The notes under the pieces were generated by a model. That model saw only the letters and a list, made by a program, of their open reading frames with translations, searched no databases and had not been told where the DNA came from. A DNA stretch of 64,000 nucleotides from Aminobacter aminovorans (lineage in GTDB: Bacteria; Pseudomonadota; Alphaproteobacteria; Rhizobiales; Rhizobiaceae): the NCBI RefSeq assembly GCF_900445235.1, contig NZ_UFSM01000002.1, forward strand, positions 186,001 through 250,000, written 5' to 3'. Both the position numbers and the translations under genes were made by a program. How positions within the stretch are numbered: the first letter of the stretch is position 1; every line of letters begins with the position of its first letter. Below, in pieces: positions 18,385-27,147 of this stretch.

Positions 18385-18418
18385 AGTGCCGGCCAAGTCT
18401 TCCCCTTCAGCCGGCACT
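18385..18418 (+). terminator. hairpin after the Pot-type operon
   Basis: AGTGCCGGC (18385-18393) and GCCGGCACT (18410-18418) form a perfect 9-bp stem with a 16-base pyrimidine-rich loop, starting 6 bases past the permease stop. No clear T-run follows, but its position suits transcription termination or mRNA end protection. Confidence 0.55.
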
Positions 18419-18593
18419 GGATCAGTCGATCGGGAGGCATCAAGACCATCAACCGCCACGGCAAGCTCGCGGACGGGAGACGCTGGTTCAAAGCCGATTT
18501 GCGAGCTGTGAAGCAAGGACCTCCAGCGCTGATGCCCATACGTTAGCTTGATGTGAATTGACTCCGCAAGGAGTTTGTTCCTATTTCGTTCTC

Positions 18594-18902
18594 ATGCCGC
18601 AGCCGAACCGAGCCACGCCCTTTCCACTGTCGAAGCTGAACGATGCCCGCGATCTGGTCGAGGTTCGGTGCGCCTATTGCAAGCGAGCTCACGTCTATTA
18701 CCCGACGGACCTGATCCAGCTGTTCGGCGACGTCGACGTCGATTCACTTTCGGGCCGGATGAAGTGTGAGAGTGTCCCCGGCGGCCATGGGTTCCTCAGG
18801 GTCGAGCGCGTTTTCTCAGGCTCCAGAGAGATGGTCGGAAAGAAGATCCGCAGGCTTGTTGCCATCAGGGTCCAGCGCATTCCAGTCTGGCGGGAAGAAT
18901 GA
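18594..18902 (+). CDS. conserved hypothetical protein with CxxC motif
   Basis: The 102-residue protein has one CAYCKRAHVYYP segment near residue 30 that resembles half of a zinc ribbon, followed by LIQLFGDVDVDSL and MKCESVPGG. The C-terminus is basic (MVGKKIRRLVAIRVQRIP). Short proteins of this general look are common in rhizobia, but I cannot name the family. No strong ribosome site precedes the ATG at 18594. Function unknown. Confidence 0.55.
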   Translation: MPQPNRATPFPLSKLNDARDLVEVRCAYCKRAHVYYPTDLIQLFGDVDVDSLSGRMKCESVPGGHGFLRVERVFSGSREMVGKKIRRLVAIRVQRIPVWREE

Positions 18903-19045
18903 CAGCCGCCGAGAAGCTAGTTCATAGCGCGTTGAACCTACAGACATCGTCGAACCAATCATTGCGCATGGGCGTGCGGGTCGTGACGCATGTCTTGAAA
19001 GACGCCGGCCGGGTGCCCGTCGGCGCTCGACCAGCGAGTTAGCGA

Positions 19046-19555
19046 TCACTTAGTGGTATTGATCGCGATGCGCTTGGCGTTCGCCTGCGCCCTTTCCGTC
19101 TTGGGCAGCGTCACGGTGAGGACGCCGTTCTTGAATGCCGCCTCAACCTTGTCCTCCTCGACTTCGCGGCCAAGAGCAAGGCGCCGCTCGAAACGCCCGT
19201 AATAGCGTTCGCTGAACTGACGATCCTTGTCTTCGGTTTCCGATTTCTTCTCGCCGCGAAGTGTGAGAACACCGTCTTCAAGCAGAACCTCGACATCGTT
19301 CTCGTCAAGCCCGGGCATTTCCGCGACCACCCGGATTTCCTTGTCGTTCTCCGAGAATTCGACGCTTGGCCAGGTGCCATTGCGAGGCGTCATGCGGCCA
19401 AGAACCGACGGTGTGTCAAAGTCCCGGAACACCTCGTCAAACAGCCGATTGACGTTGCGATGCAGCGACATGAACGGATCCATGTCCTCACTGCGATTGA
19501 TCGTCGGGGCCTGGTTGTTGCCACGGTTCCATGGGATCAGGTCACGTACACTCAT
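19046..19555 (-). CDS. Hsp20 small heat-shock protein
   Basis: The 169-residue ATP-independent holdase has the alpha-crystallin domain across about residues 55-155. PSVEFSENDKEIRVVAEMPG, DVEVLLEDGVLTLRGEKKSE and the C-terminal GVLTVTLPK box are typical of the class with an IxI-like tail (RIAINT). AAAGGAG precedes the ATG at 19555. It is the downstream member of a tandem pair, 72 bases after the Hsp20 gene at 19628, and the two divergent paralogues may form mixed oligomers. The leader between them can fold over its ribosome site. Confidence 0.93.
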   Translation of the reverse strand: MSVRDLIPWNRGNNQAPTINRSEDMDPFMSLHRNVNRLFDEVFRDFDTPSVLGRMTPRNGTWPSVEFSENDKEIRVVAEMPGLDENDVEVLLEDGVLTLRGEKKSETEDKDRQFSERYYGRFERRLALGREVEEDKVEAAFKNGVLTVTLPKTERAQANAKRIAINTTK

Positions 19556-19556
19556 T

Positions 19557-19606
19557 GTCGTCTCCTTTCGTCTTTCGCGACGACACCCCACCCTAGATGG
19601 GGTGTC
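19557..19606 (-). promoter_or_regulatory. structured leader of the downstream Hsp20 gene (possible RNA thermometer)
   Basis: Two nested structures are visible. GACACCCCA and TGGGGTGTC (19582-19590 and 19598-19606) pair perfectly over 9 bp. GTCGTC and GACGAC (19579-19584 and 19557-19562) could pair across the AAAGGAG ribosome site. They share bases 19582-19584 and so are alternatives. Small heat-shock genes of rhizobia are commonly under RNA thermometers, so heat-dependent opening is plausible. The 9-bp hairpin could also be a terminator for the upstream gene. Confidence 0.4.
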
Positions 19607-19627
19607 GCACTGACCGTCCATACTGGA

Positions 19628-20095
19628 TCATGCGGCTGCGGTCGCTTCGATCCGCTTCGACGCAGACTTCTTGTCAGCGTCGGCGTTAATCGCGATCCGT
19701 CGCGGCTTCATCTCCTCGGGAAATTCCTTCTGGAGGTCGATGATCAGCAGGCCGTTCTCGAGCTTGGCGCCCATGACGCTGACATGGTCGGCGAGTTCGA
19801 AACGACGGTCAAAGGTCCTCATCGCCAGTCCATGGTGGAGATACGAAACCTCGCCATTTTCTGGCTTCGAGCCGTTGATGACGAGCAGGTTCGGCTCATG
19901 GGTGATCGAAAGCTCGTCTTCTGCGAACCCAGCCACTGCTAGCGCGATACGATAGGTGTCTTCACCGAGCTTGACGATGTCATAGGGCGGCCAGTTGTCG
20001 GCCTGCGGTGAACTGGATCTTTCAAGGAGGTCGAAAATCCGGTCAAAGCCGATGCTCGACCTGTAGAACGGGGAGAAATCCATACTTGTTCTCAT
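19628..20095 (-). CDS. Hsp20 small heat-shock protein (IbpA-like)
   Basis: The 155-residue small heat-shock protein begins MRTSMDFSPFYRSSIGFDRIFDLL, the IbpA/HspA-type N-terminus of rhizobial class A proteins. The alpha-crystallin domain follows (YDIVKLGEDTYRIALAVAGF, NLLVINGSK, HHGLAMRTFDRRFELADHV, LENGLLIIDLQKE) and ends PRRIAI. AAAGGAGGAT lies 6 bases before the ATG at 20095, which fixes the start. It heads the two-gene hsp20 operon, and its leader carries a ROSE-like motif. Confidence 0.93.
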   Translation of the reverse strand: MRTSMDFSPFYRSSIGFDRIFDLLERSSSPQADNWPPYDIVKLGEDTYRIALAVAGFAEDELSITHEPNLLVINGSKPENGEVSYLHHGLAMRTFDRRFELADHVSVMGAKLENGLLIIDLQKEFPEEMKPRRIAINADADKKSASKRIEATAAA

Positions 20096-20151
20096 AGCTA
20101 CATCCTCCTTTGAGCAACATAGGTACGAGGGTGCGCCAAGAAGCCTGGCGC
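20096..20151 (-). promoter_or_regulatory. candidate ROSE-type RNA thermometer
   Basis: On the coding strand TTGCT stands three bases before AAAGGAGGAT. A U(U/C)GCU box pairing with the AGGA of the Shine-Dalgarno is the defining feature of ROSE elements of rhizobial small heat-shock genes. Just upstream GCGCCA and TGGCGC (20133-20138 and 20146-20151) make a 6-bp hairpin. The match is short and rests partly on the known habit of these genes. Confidence 0.45.
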
Positions 20152-20820
20152 TCCCTGACCGTGCCGGCCCTTTACAGCGGCCGACGAATTATGAGTTGGG
20201 AAGCGATTTGCGCCACGTCAAGGGGCAACCAATCGAGTCGACATGTGACGGCGTGGTGGTGGATTCGAACGCCGGGGCCGCTGGAAAGCGCTGCGTCCAA
20301 AGCAGATGTAGTCCGCTGGCGTATCGATGGAGTCAAGCGATGACCATGACGCGGGAAGACGTTGTCGCGGTCCTCGGGCTGCCAGGCTGATTTACACGCC
20401 GCAGATGAGCGACATTGACCTGTACGCGCGAAACTGGAACGGCCGCTGATCACCCACACGAAGGCCGCTTAACCTTCGGCTTCCAGATGATCGCATAGCC
20501 CAGCAAAACGTTTTCAGCCAGTCGCTCATCCCTGAGCTGAGGCGGACTGAGGCGTTGCAGTCGGTATTGCCCCGGCCGGTGCCCGACTTGTTTCCGCCGC
20601 TCGGATCTTGATGTTACCAGTGAACGCAAGTAACGAAGCGGCCATTGCCCTTACGAGACATGCGGCCTGACTGGCGTTTCTTTCTTGGTTGGCATTGGTC
20701 GAGAACATCATAGTAGGCGACATTCCCACCTACTCGTCCAGTTGTAATCAATCCGCAATCCCTAAGATCAGCCGGCATCCGATTGGGAGAGAAAGCCAGA
20801 TAATTTTCGTCGACTGTCAA
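20152..20820. other. 669-base region with one gene fragment and otherwise nothing recognisable
   Basis: At about 20341-20390 (+) a frame reads MTMTREDVVAVLG and then stops almost at once. These residues match the start of a short conserved rhizobial protein that is normally about 70 residues long, so this is probably a truncated relic. The rest has only short, unsupported frames. Confidence 0.35.
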
Positions 20821-21804
20821 TCACGGCACCAGGACGGCAGCGCCACTCAATCTTCCTTGTCGCAAATCGTCTAACGCCTGATTGGCCTGTTCCAGCGGGC
20901 AGACCTTGGTATGGGTGAGAACCTGCGCGCGCTTGGCAATGGGAAAGAACTCTTGCGCGTCGCGCCGCGTCAGATTTGCGACCGACACCAGCTCACGCTC
21001 TTCCCAGAGTAGCTCGTAGGCCATCGCAGGAATGTCACTCATATAGATGCCGCCGCAGACCACCCGGCCACCTTTGCGCACGGCCCCAAATGCTCTCGGC
21101 ACCAAGTCTCCGACGGGTGCGAAGATGATTGCGGCATCAAGCGGCTTTGGTGGTAGTTCATCCGACCCGCCAGCCCAGAACGCACCGAGCGATCGCGCGA
21201 ATTCCTGGGCCTGCTCGTCACCGGCCCTGGTGAAGGCAAAGACCTCGCGAGCTTGCCAGATCGCGATCTGGGCGATGATGTGCGCAGCAGCGCCGAAGCC
21301 ATAAATCCCAAGCCGCTTGCCGCCACCGGCTTTCTTCAGACACCGCCAGCCGATCAAGCCGGCGCAAAGCAGCGGCGCAAGCGACACTGGGTTAGCATCG
21401 GGGTCCAGGTCGAAAGCGAATTGAGCGTCAACAATGACATGGCTGGCGAAGCCGCCGTCGCGGGTATAACCTGTGAACTCTGGCTGATCGCAAAGATTTT
21501 CACTCCCTCCGATGCAATAGGGACATTGTCCGCAAGTGTGCCCAAGCCAAGGCACGCCAACACGGCGGCCGATCCTGGAACGCGCAACGTCCCTGCCAAC
21601 GGCTTCGACGATGCCGACGATTTCGTGACCTGGGATGAGAGGCAGTTTTGGATGACGTAGATCACCATCCACGACATGCAGATCGGTCCGACAGACTGCG
21701 CATGCCTCGACCTTCAAGCCTATGTCACCCGGTCCGGGCATGGGATCGGGCTTGATGACCAGTTTCAAGGGAGTACCGACCCTTCCGAGCACCATGGCTT
21801 TCAT
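20821..21804 (-). CDS. zinc-dependent alcohol dehydrogenase family protein
   Basis: The 327-residue medium-chain dehydrogenase starts at MKAMVLG (21804), with AGGAG 8 bases upstream. Two earlier in-frame starts add residues lacking family similarity. The catalytic zinc ligands are visible (CAVCRTDLHVVDG, GHEIVGIVE). The structural zinc lobe is CGQCPYCIGGSENLC and the nucleotide-binding motif LGIYGFGAAAH. The sequence matches the zinc-binding alcohol dehydrogenase subgroup with a KAGGGKRLGIYGFG pattern. It probably oxidises or reduces a small alcohol or aldehyde. It stands alone among small rhizobial genes, so its pathway is not indicated. Confidence 0.92.
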   Translation of the reverse strand: MKAMVLGRVGTPLKLVIKPDPMPGPGDIGLKVEACAVCRTDLHVVDGDLRHPKLPLIPGHEIVGIVEAVGRDVARSRIGRRVGVPWLGHTCGQCPYCIGGSENLCDQPEFTGYTRDGGFASHVIVDAQFAFDLDPDANPVSLAPLLCAGLIGWRCLKKAGGGKRLGIYGFGAAAHIIAQIAIWQAREVFAFTRAGDEQAQEFARSLGAFWAGGSDELPPKPLDAAIIFAPVGDLVPRAFGAVRKGGRVVCGGIYMSDIPAMAYELLWEERELVSVANLTRRDAQEFFPIAKRAQVLTHTKVCPLEQANQALDDLRQGRLSGAAVLVP

Positions 21805-21977
21805 GCCAACACTCCTGGGCATGCCGTAGATCTGGGGGCGCATCGCAATAGGCCCCGTTGACGATCCGACAATGAAGCGGCGATCCGCTCGCGAAGGAAA
21901 AGGAAAAGCTCATGCAAGCCGAAGACGCTGATAAGGGAAAAGTGCCCATAGAATAAACATAAAGCCCAACATCTCCG

Positions 21978-22172
21978 CTAAAGATCCTTGCTGTCAGGAT
22001 CCCAAATTCTCCAGTGGGTGGGTGAAATATCCAGCCTTTCCTTTGTGGCCGATTTGATCCAGGCCGCCAGTACACGCCTGCAGGGAAAGACCAAGGGATG
22101 AACGCCGTCCCGGTCTATGACGGACAATTCCAAATCGCGATCAAAAGGGGCTGTCGATATTGGTTGCCACAT
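21978..22172 (-). CDS. conserved small rhizobial protein (MWQPI type)
   Basis: The 64-residue protein begins MWQPISTAPFDRDLELSVID and carries FPCRRVLAAWIK and PTHWRIW. I recognise this pattern as a short soluble protein repeated many times in rhizobial genomes. Its function is unknown. The start at 22172 matches that family, and an extension to 22220 adds unrelated residues. Confidence 0.65.
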   Translation of the reverse strand: MWQPISTAPFDRDLELSVIDRDGVHPLVFPCRRVLAAWIKSATKERLDISPTHWRIWDPDSKDL

Positions 22173-22550
22173 ATCGTTAGTCTTGGAGAGATTGGGGAAG
22201 ACGTCATTGACGCAGGTCAATTACACCGGCGAGGTACCTTGCTGCCGCGCATAAGAATGCCTGCCGAAAGACCGTCAGGGATCGAGTTTGGGCGGTCACA
22301 TTCCGCAGGCTCAGCCACTTCATCATCTCGATACTGCGCAGGCCCGGCATCTCGAACTGAACCTCGTGATTTGGGTCTAGACTCGCGAAATGATGCTCTC
22401 GGTGGTGAAGCTGACTTACCAAGGTCTAAATGACGAACTGCCTCTCCTTATGATATCAATGGCGCAATATCGGACAGTGCGAAATTCCGTTTGGCCCTAA
22501 CGGGGTTCACCTAGCCTGCCGCAGCGGACCTGCGTTGGCCGTAAATCGCT
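22173..22550. other. 378-base region, possible short frame on the minus strand
   Basis: A minus-strand frame (22204 to about 22338) encodes MKWLSLRNVTAQTRSLTV and about 26 further residues. It could be a real micro-protein, but nothing else supports it. No other gene or repeat was seen. Confidence 0.25.
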
Positions 22551-22778
22551 TTGATCGGCTCGGAGTTGGGGTTAGGATGTCTCAAGGAATATCATGGACA
22601 CCTTATTGCGCGTGCCAACATCGCCCACTTTCAGGATTTGCTCGCGCGCGAGACAAATCCTGAACAAAGGCGTGTGATCGAAGGCTTGCTGGCGCTAGAG
22701 CAGAAGAAGCTTGAGAGAGCCGAAAGCCAGGCTCGCGATCAGTCCCCCGTGCCTGGCAAACCAGGAAGTGTTGTCTAA
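22551..22778 (+). CDS. conserved small hypothetical protein
   Basis: This protein of up to 75 residues begins at a TTG. The central stretch IAHFQDLLARETNPEQRRVI, followed by a leucine- and lysine-rich helix (GLLALEQKKLERAE), has the look of a short helical protein common in rhizobia, usually about 60 residues. The first 15-20 residues are less convincing and the true start may lie inside. Function unknown. Confidence 0.5.
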   Translation: MIGSELGLGCLKEYHGHLIARANIAHFQDLLARETNPEQRRVIEGLLALEQKKLERAESQARDQSPVPGKPGSVV

Positions 22779-23191
22779 CGATCGCGTTGATGGCGCCGCA
22801 ACGCTGCCTGAGGTCGAATAGCTTAGCGACCCGAACTACTTAGCCAAATATACACAGCTTGGCATACTGCTTCTCGGGAAGGTCTCAGCGCGCCAGACAG
22901 ACGCGATGAGACGAATATCGGCGGCTGGCCGCAAGCCGTCAGCGAAGTGCAGGGTGCTGCCAACGCCAACGAATTGGCCGCAGGAATAGCCTCCAAATTT
23001 TCAGACAGCTTTGGTGGTTGTCTGCAATGCGTCACTCCCCAACGGTGAGAGGCGCAATCGCAGAATTGTGCCTGGCCGCAATGGGATCAAGCCATCCCGC
23101 CGATATCAGATCGTCCGACGAACTCGCGACGAAGCGTATTTGATGGAACTTGATAGCAAAGCGTTCGTTGGCCCTCAAAGGACGTGTGAAA
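22779..23191. other. 413-base region without a supported gene
   Basis: Short frames on both strands lack start signals or family resemblance. A few stretches read like decayed coding sequence (for example around 22870-23040, plus strand), but I cannot assign them. Confidence 0.4.
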
Positions 23192-23359
23192 ATGGCTGAA
23201 GAACCCGCTGACCCCACCAACGTTGAAGACTTTATGATCCGGCGTTTGATGAAAGAAGGCAAAATCACCGAAACACAGGCCAGGCACCTGATTGCTTCCC
23301 TCGGCTACGACTGGTCATCGCTGTTACGGGAAGCCAGGTTTCTGGCGAAGAAACGTTAG
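23192..23359 (+). CDS. small hypothetical protein
   Basis: The 55-residue protein has AAAGGA 7 bases before the ATG. After an acidic start (MAEEPADPTN) it reads as two helices: EDFMIRRLMKEGKITETQAR, then LIASLGYDWSSLLREARFLA. The compact shape and good ribosome site suggest a real gene. No function is known to me. Confidence 0.5.
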   Translation: MAEEPADPTNVEDFMIRRLMKEGKITETQARHLIASLGYDWSSLLREARFLAKKR

Positions 23360-23702
23360 CCAATCGCCGCACAGATGGAGTGAAACTGCTGGCGCAGTTA
23401 TCTGGCGAACGCATGCTCCTCAGACCTGCTCGATCCGGCAAATTCAGTTTTGAAGACAAGCTCTTTCTGTTCACGTTTCCAGTTTTGTCGACGCATTCCG
23501 ACGGCAAGGAGTTTACCCGACAGACCGGAACCGTGACCGGCCAATTCGGCCGTCCATCAATGCCGACTGGGCCGGCGAAGGCATCGTGACACTAAAAATG
23601 AAAGCCGGCACATTGTCTGCCTGATCTGCACGAAAAGCGAAGAGGCGGCGAGCCCTCCTTCGGAGGGCGGCCAGAAAGGGAGCCATTTTCGAGCCTTATA
23701 AG
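23360..23702. other. 343-base region holding a terminator hairpin and no clear gene
   Basis: A GTG-initiated frame at 23380-23589 could encode 69 residues, but it has no recognisable features. The hairpin at 23652-23668 is listed separately. Confidence 0.35.
23652..23668 (-). terminator. hairpin downstream of the YidB-like gene
   Basis: GCCCTCC and GGAGGGC form a perfect 7-bp stem with a TTC loop, 35 bases beyond the minus-strand stop at 23703. It is a plausible terminator for that gene. Confidence 0.5.
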
Positions 23703-24161
23703 TTACGGCCTATGAGATGGAGAGACCGGATCCAGTAGTGTGGGTTCGTCGGGCAACTTGCCCTCCGGTGTAAGCTCATCCACAACCTTTGGGAGATCCA
23801 CGGCCAGGCGATCGAGAATTTCCTGTCTGGACATGCCAGTTTGTGTGACCAGCGATTCCAGCGTCCCTTCATCGATTGCAGCTTCGACATTCTTGGGTTG
23901 GATGGGCTGATTTGCTCCCTTTCCCATCCAGGAATCGACGGCTTCCTCCGAGCCTGCATTTCTTAAGCGGTCCAGCAGATCGCCGAGCCCGCCACTTCCC
24001 GCTTTCAGAACTTGATCAAACACCGTTCCTTCCGCTTGGGGACTATTTGGGTCCGTGCTTGGAGGCGATCCGACTTTCTTTAGAATTTCGGCCAGCTTAT
24101 CGCGATTTTGATATGCAAGGATGCCCAACGCTGCGAGCGCTATTCGTCCCAAGCCAGCCAT
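23703..24161 (-). CDS. YidB/DUF937 family protein
   Basis: The 152-residue protein has the YidB pattern. A short hydrophobic N-terminal helix (RIALAALGILAYQNRDKLAEIL) is followed by a Gly-rich linker (AGSGGLGDLLDRLRNAG), then SWMGKGANQPIQPKNVEAAI and TGMSRQEILDRLAVDLPKVVDELTPEGKLP. These last segments are the conserved helical core of DUF937/YidB proteins. The molecular role of the family is not established. It is a single gene flanked by intergenic sequence. Confidence 0.85.
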   Translation of the reverse strand: MAGLGRIALAALGILAYQNRDKLAEILKKVGSPPSTDPNSPQAEGTVFDQVLKAGSGGLGDLLDRLRNAGSEEAVDSWMGKGANQPIQPKNVEAAIDEGTLESLVTQTGMSRQEILDRLAVDLPKVVDELTPEGKLPDEPTLLDPVSPSHRP

Positions 24162-24618
24162 TTCAATCTCCTATGGTTATTCAGGCCAGGAAGCGCCAGC
24201 GGCACCATTTGGTTCCATCAATTAACTCCTCAAAACCGAGAATCCCACAGGGGGCGGGGTGCCAACTCAATGCACGCCAGAGGACCGACGCGGACGCCAC
24301 CGGCAGTGCCAAACTGATGAGATTTGTCGTCGCGACCTGCGCGCGGGCGAGGTGCGCATTTCCTCGCAGTTTCAATTGGCACCCCCTGCGCGGCCGTGAT
24401 GAGTCTCATCGCGTCACGGGCCTTTAGCTTGGATCCAACTCAACGAAACACCTCCACCCTTGAGCCCATGTACGAGCGTCAGAAGCTCCAAAAATCCTAT
24501 TGCATAGACAAAAGAAACGAGTTACGTTTTTATTGTCTAGACAAAAGAGTGTCTCCCTCTTGCGCGCCGCCGCAAGCCGGGCAGCGACACCACCACAAAT
24601 GTCACAAGGGGAACTTGG
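24162..24618. other. 457-base region upstream of the dipeptide-type operon
   Basis: Apart from the twin operator-like sites at 24500-24544, the only symmetry noted is GATGAG and CTCATC around one base near 24397-24409. No gene is supported. Confidence 0.45.
24500..24544. promoter_or_regulatory. two GntR-type operator sites before the dipeptide-type operon
   Basis: TTGTCTAGACAA at 24533-24544 is a perfect 12-bp palindrome. TTGCATAGACAA at 24500-24511 matches it at 10 of 12 positions, 33 bases earlier, or three helical turns. TTGCAT could double as a -35 box with TACGTT at 24523 as -10, so binding would cover the promoter. The GTCTAGAC core resembles sites of HutC-subfamily GntR regulators. 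The GntR gene at 32552 has a similar site (33361) in front of it. Confidence 0.6.
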
Positions 24619-26199
24619 ATGACCGCATCAAGACGCACTTTTCTCAAGGGCCTGGCGGTTGCGCCGGCTTTATTCGGCGGTATGTCGTCGACAATTGCAG
24701 CCTACGCCCAGGAGGCCAAGGCGCTTGGCGACCTGATCGTTGCGATCGCCAAGCCGGCAGGAAATCTCGATCCGCACAAATATATCGGCCTGTGGGCGGT
24801 GCAGGATCTCATGTTCGAACCGCTCATGCGCTACGGAAAGAATGGCAAGATCGAGCCCGCACTCGCGACCGAGTGGGCCGTCGAGGACAATGGCAAGCTG
24901 CTGCGCGTCAAGCTTCGGCAGAACGTGACTTTCCAGGACGGCACGCCTTGGGATGCGGATGCCATGATGTGGAACCTGGACCGCTGGATCGGCAAGCCTG
25001 CCAATAACTGGATGAATTCCTCGCGGCTGTATTCCGGCCACAAGATCGTCGACGCGCACACGGTCGAGCTGCAGTTCAAGGAGCCGGTGCTCGGGTTGCT
25101 TTACGAATTCTCCTACGTCCGGCCGTCGCGCTTCCTCAGCCCGAAGTCGGTCGACAAGGATGGTAACTACCAAGTGCCGGTTGGAACCGGCCCATGGATC
25201 CAGGAAAGTGCGTCGAACAGCGAAAGCACCTTCAAGCGGTTTGATGGCTACTGGGGCGATCTGCCAAGCTTCGAACATATCGAACTGAAGGTCCTGCCGG
25301 ATTCGCGCAGCCGCATGGCAGCACTTAGGGCGGGCGAGATCGATCTGGCGGGGGGCGACTACCTCGCCCCCATCAAGGCCACCGAAGCCAAAGCACTGGA
25401 AAGTGCCGGCATCCCCGTCACGGTGGAGACCGGAACGACGACGATCGTGCTCGCCTACAATCCGGATCGGAACGAAGCACTGAAAGATGTGCGTGTACGC
25501 AAAGCGATCAACATCGGCTTCGACAGGGCGGCGATCGGCCAGGTGCTCTACCAGAGCCTGGCCGAGCCGGCGGGCAGTCTGTTTCCCGCCAATGTTCCGC
25601 ATGCCGGCAAGCGCTTTGAAGTCGCCAGGCGCGACGTAGAGGCGGCCAAGGCGTTGCTCGAGGCGGCAGGCTGGAGCGGTTCGGGGATCCGCGAAAAGGA
25701 CGGCAAAAAGCTGTCGCTGGAACTGGTGGTCTCCGAAGAGCAGATGGCGGGCTCGCGCTCGCTCGGCGAAATCCTGCAGTCGCAGCTTGGCGAAATTGGC
25801 ATCGACTTGACGATACGATCGGTCGATCATGCCTCGCGCCACAGTGACATCCCGGCGCGAAAATACGACATGGCGCTGTTCTACACCTTGGGAGCGCCCT
25901 ACGAGCCGTTCGGAACGCTGGTCGGTCTGTTCTTGTCGACGTTCAACAATGGCGTCGACGGCAAGCTGTTCCTCGACCCGGCGAACCTCGACCCCCTGGT
26001 GCTGGCGGCTGCATCGGCGTCGGAAGCCGATGTCGAGGGTGCCACCCAGGCCGTCTATGACTGGCTCTATAACGAGGTCGCGATCTCACCGCTGTTTTAC
26101 GCACCGATCATCTGGGCGCATGCTCCGCGGGTCCAGGGCTTCACGCCACCGTCAACGGAGTACGACCTTCCCTACAAGAACATCACCTTGAGCGCGTAG
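24619..26199 (+). CDS. dipeptide/oligopeptide-type ABC transporter substrate-binding protein
   Basis: The 526-residue periplasmic protein belongs to solute-binding family 5 (DppA/OppA). The N-terminus MTASRRTFLKGLAV has a twin-arginine-like RRTFLKG motif followed by a hydrophobic stretch ending near AYAQ, so export may be by Tat. The family signature lies near residues 75-120 (LMFEPLMRYGKNGKIEPALA, then FQDGTPWDADAMMWNLDRW). Ligands of this family range from peptides to opines and glycosides. The operon's aminotransferase and the linked M24 peptidase suggest a peptide- or amino-acid-like substrate. It is the first gene of a six-gene operon, downstream of twin operators. Confidence 0.92.
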   Translation: MTASRRTFLKGLAVAPALFGGMSSTIAAYAQEAKALGDLIVAIAKPAGNLDPHKYIGLWAVQDLMFEPLMRYGKNGKIEPALATEWAVEDNGKLLRVKLRQNVTFQDGTPWDADAMMWNLDRWIGKPANNWMNSSRLYSGHKIVDAHTVELQFKEPVLGLLYEFSYVRPSRFLSPKSVDKDGNYQVPVGTGPWIQESASNSESTFKRFDGYWGDLPSFEHIELKVLPDSRSRMAALRAGEIDLAGGDYLAPIKATEAKALESAGIPVTVETGTTTIVLAYNPDRNEALKDVRVRKAINIGFDRAAIGQVLYQSLAEPAGSLFPANVPHAGKRFEVARRDVEAAKALLEAAGWSGSGIREKDGKKLSLELVVSEEQMAGSRSLGEILQSQLGEIGIDLTIRSVDHASRHSDIPARKYDMALFYTLGAPYEPFGTLVGLFLSTFNNGVDGKLFLDPANLDPLVLAAASASEADVEGATQAVYDWLYNEVAISPLFYAPIIWAHAPRVQGFTPPSTEYDLPYKNITLSA

Positions 26200-26209
26200 G
26201 GCAAATCCG

Positions 26210-27145
26210 ATGCTTACACTCGTCTCGCGCCGGTTACGCAACTCCCTTGTCCTGCTCGTGCTTGCGACGCTGCTCTGCTTCACCTTGGTGGTGTCTGCAC
26301 CGGGCAACATCGCTGTTCTGATCGCGGAGCTGCGCACCCCCAAGGCCACTTTTGCCGACATCCACAAGATCGAGCTTGAACTGGGTCTGAACCAACCAAT
26401 CGTAACCCGCTATTCGCATTGGCTCACCGGCGCTTTGCAGGGAAATCTCGGAATTTCCTACAAGACCGGTGAGGATATCGGGCCGGCCTTGTCCAGCCGC
26501 CTGCCAATCACCGCTACGCTCGTGGCCGGCGGTGCGACCTTTGCGATGCTGTTCAGCTTCGTGCTTGGCTTTGCCGGCGCGCTTTGGCCCGGTCGTTTCG
26601 CCGATGTTGCCACCCGCACCATCGCCTTGCTTGGCGCGTCGATGCCATCGTTCTTTGTCGGGGCATTGTTGATCTATGGGTTGGCAGTACAGCTTCGGCT
26701 ACTGCCGACCTTTGGCTCGGACGGACTTTCGAGCTGGATCCTGCCTTGGATGACGATCGGACTGTTGCCGGCCGCAGTTCTTAGCCGTGTAGTGCGTGTC
26801 GGCTTGGAAGAGGCGATGTCGCGGCCCTTTGCACTGACCGCGGTTGCCAAGGGTCTGACGCGGCGGACGATCCTTGTCCGCCATGCCTTACCTAACATTG
26901 CACCGACCTACATCAACGCACTGGGGGCCCAGACGGGTGCGATGGTGGTTGGCGCCGTTGTCGTGGAGCCGCTGTTCGCGCTCAAGGGCGTTGCCGACCT
27001 GTTCCTGTCGGGCGTTCTGTTCCGCGACTTCATGGTCGTTCAGGCGTGCCTGCTGGTCTTCATATCGTTCTTCATTCTCCTCAATCTCCTCGTCGACATC
27101 GGGATGATGTTCACCGATCCCAAGCTTCGGCGTCAGGGAAGCTGA
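26210..27145 (+). CDS. dipeptide-type ABC permease (DppB-like)
   Basis: The 311-residue inner-membrane permease has the DppB/OppB layout: an N-terminal helix, a periplasmic loop containing IELELGLNQPIVTRYSHWL and GNLGISYKTGEDI, then five helices with the EAA loop near KGLTRRTILVRHALPN. It begins 10 bases after the binding protein's stop and is followed closely by the DppC-like gene. Confidence 0.92.
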   Translation: MLTLVSRRLRNSLVLLVLATLLCFTLVVSAPGNIAVLIAELRTPKATFADIHKIELELGLNQPIVTRYSHWLTGALQGNLGISYKTGEDIGPALSSRLPITATLVAGGATFAMLFSFVLGFAGALWPGRFADVATRTIALLGASMPSFFVGALLIYGLAVQLRLLPTFGSDGLSSWILPWMTIGLLPAAVLSRVVRVGLEEAMSRPFALTAVAKGLTRRTILVRHALPNIAPTYINALGAQTGAMVVGAVVVEPLFALKGVADLFLSGVLFRDFMVVQACLLVFISFFILLNLLVDIGMMFTDPKLRRQGS

Positions 27146-27147
27146 CC

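Noticed and set aside
19582..19606. CIRCE element before the Hsp20 gene
   Set aside because: The inverted repeat GACACCCCA/TGGGGTGTC does not match the CIRCE consensus or its 9-base spacer.
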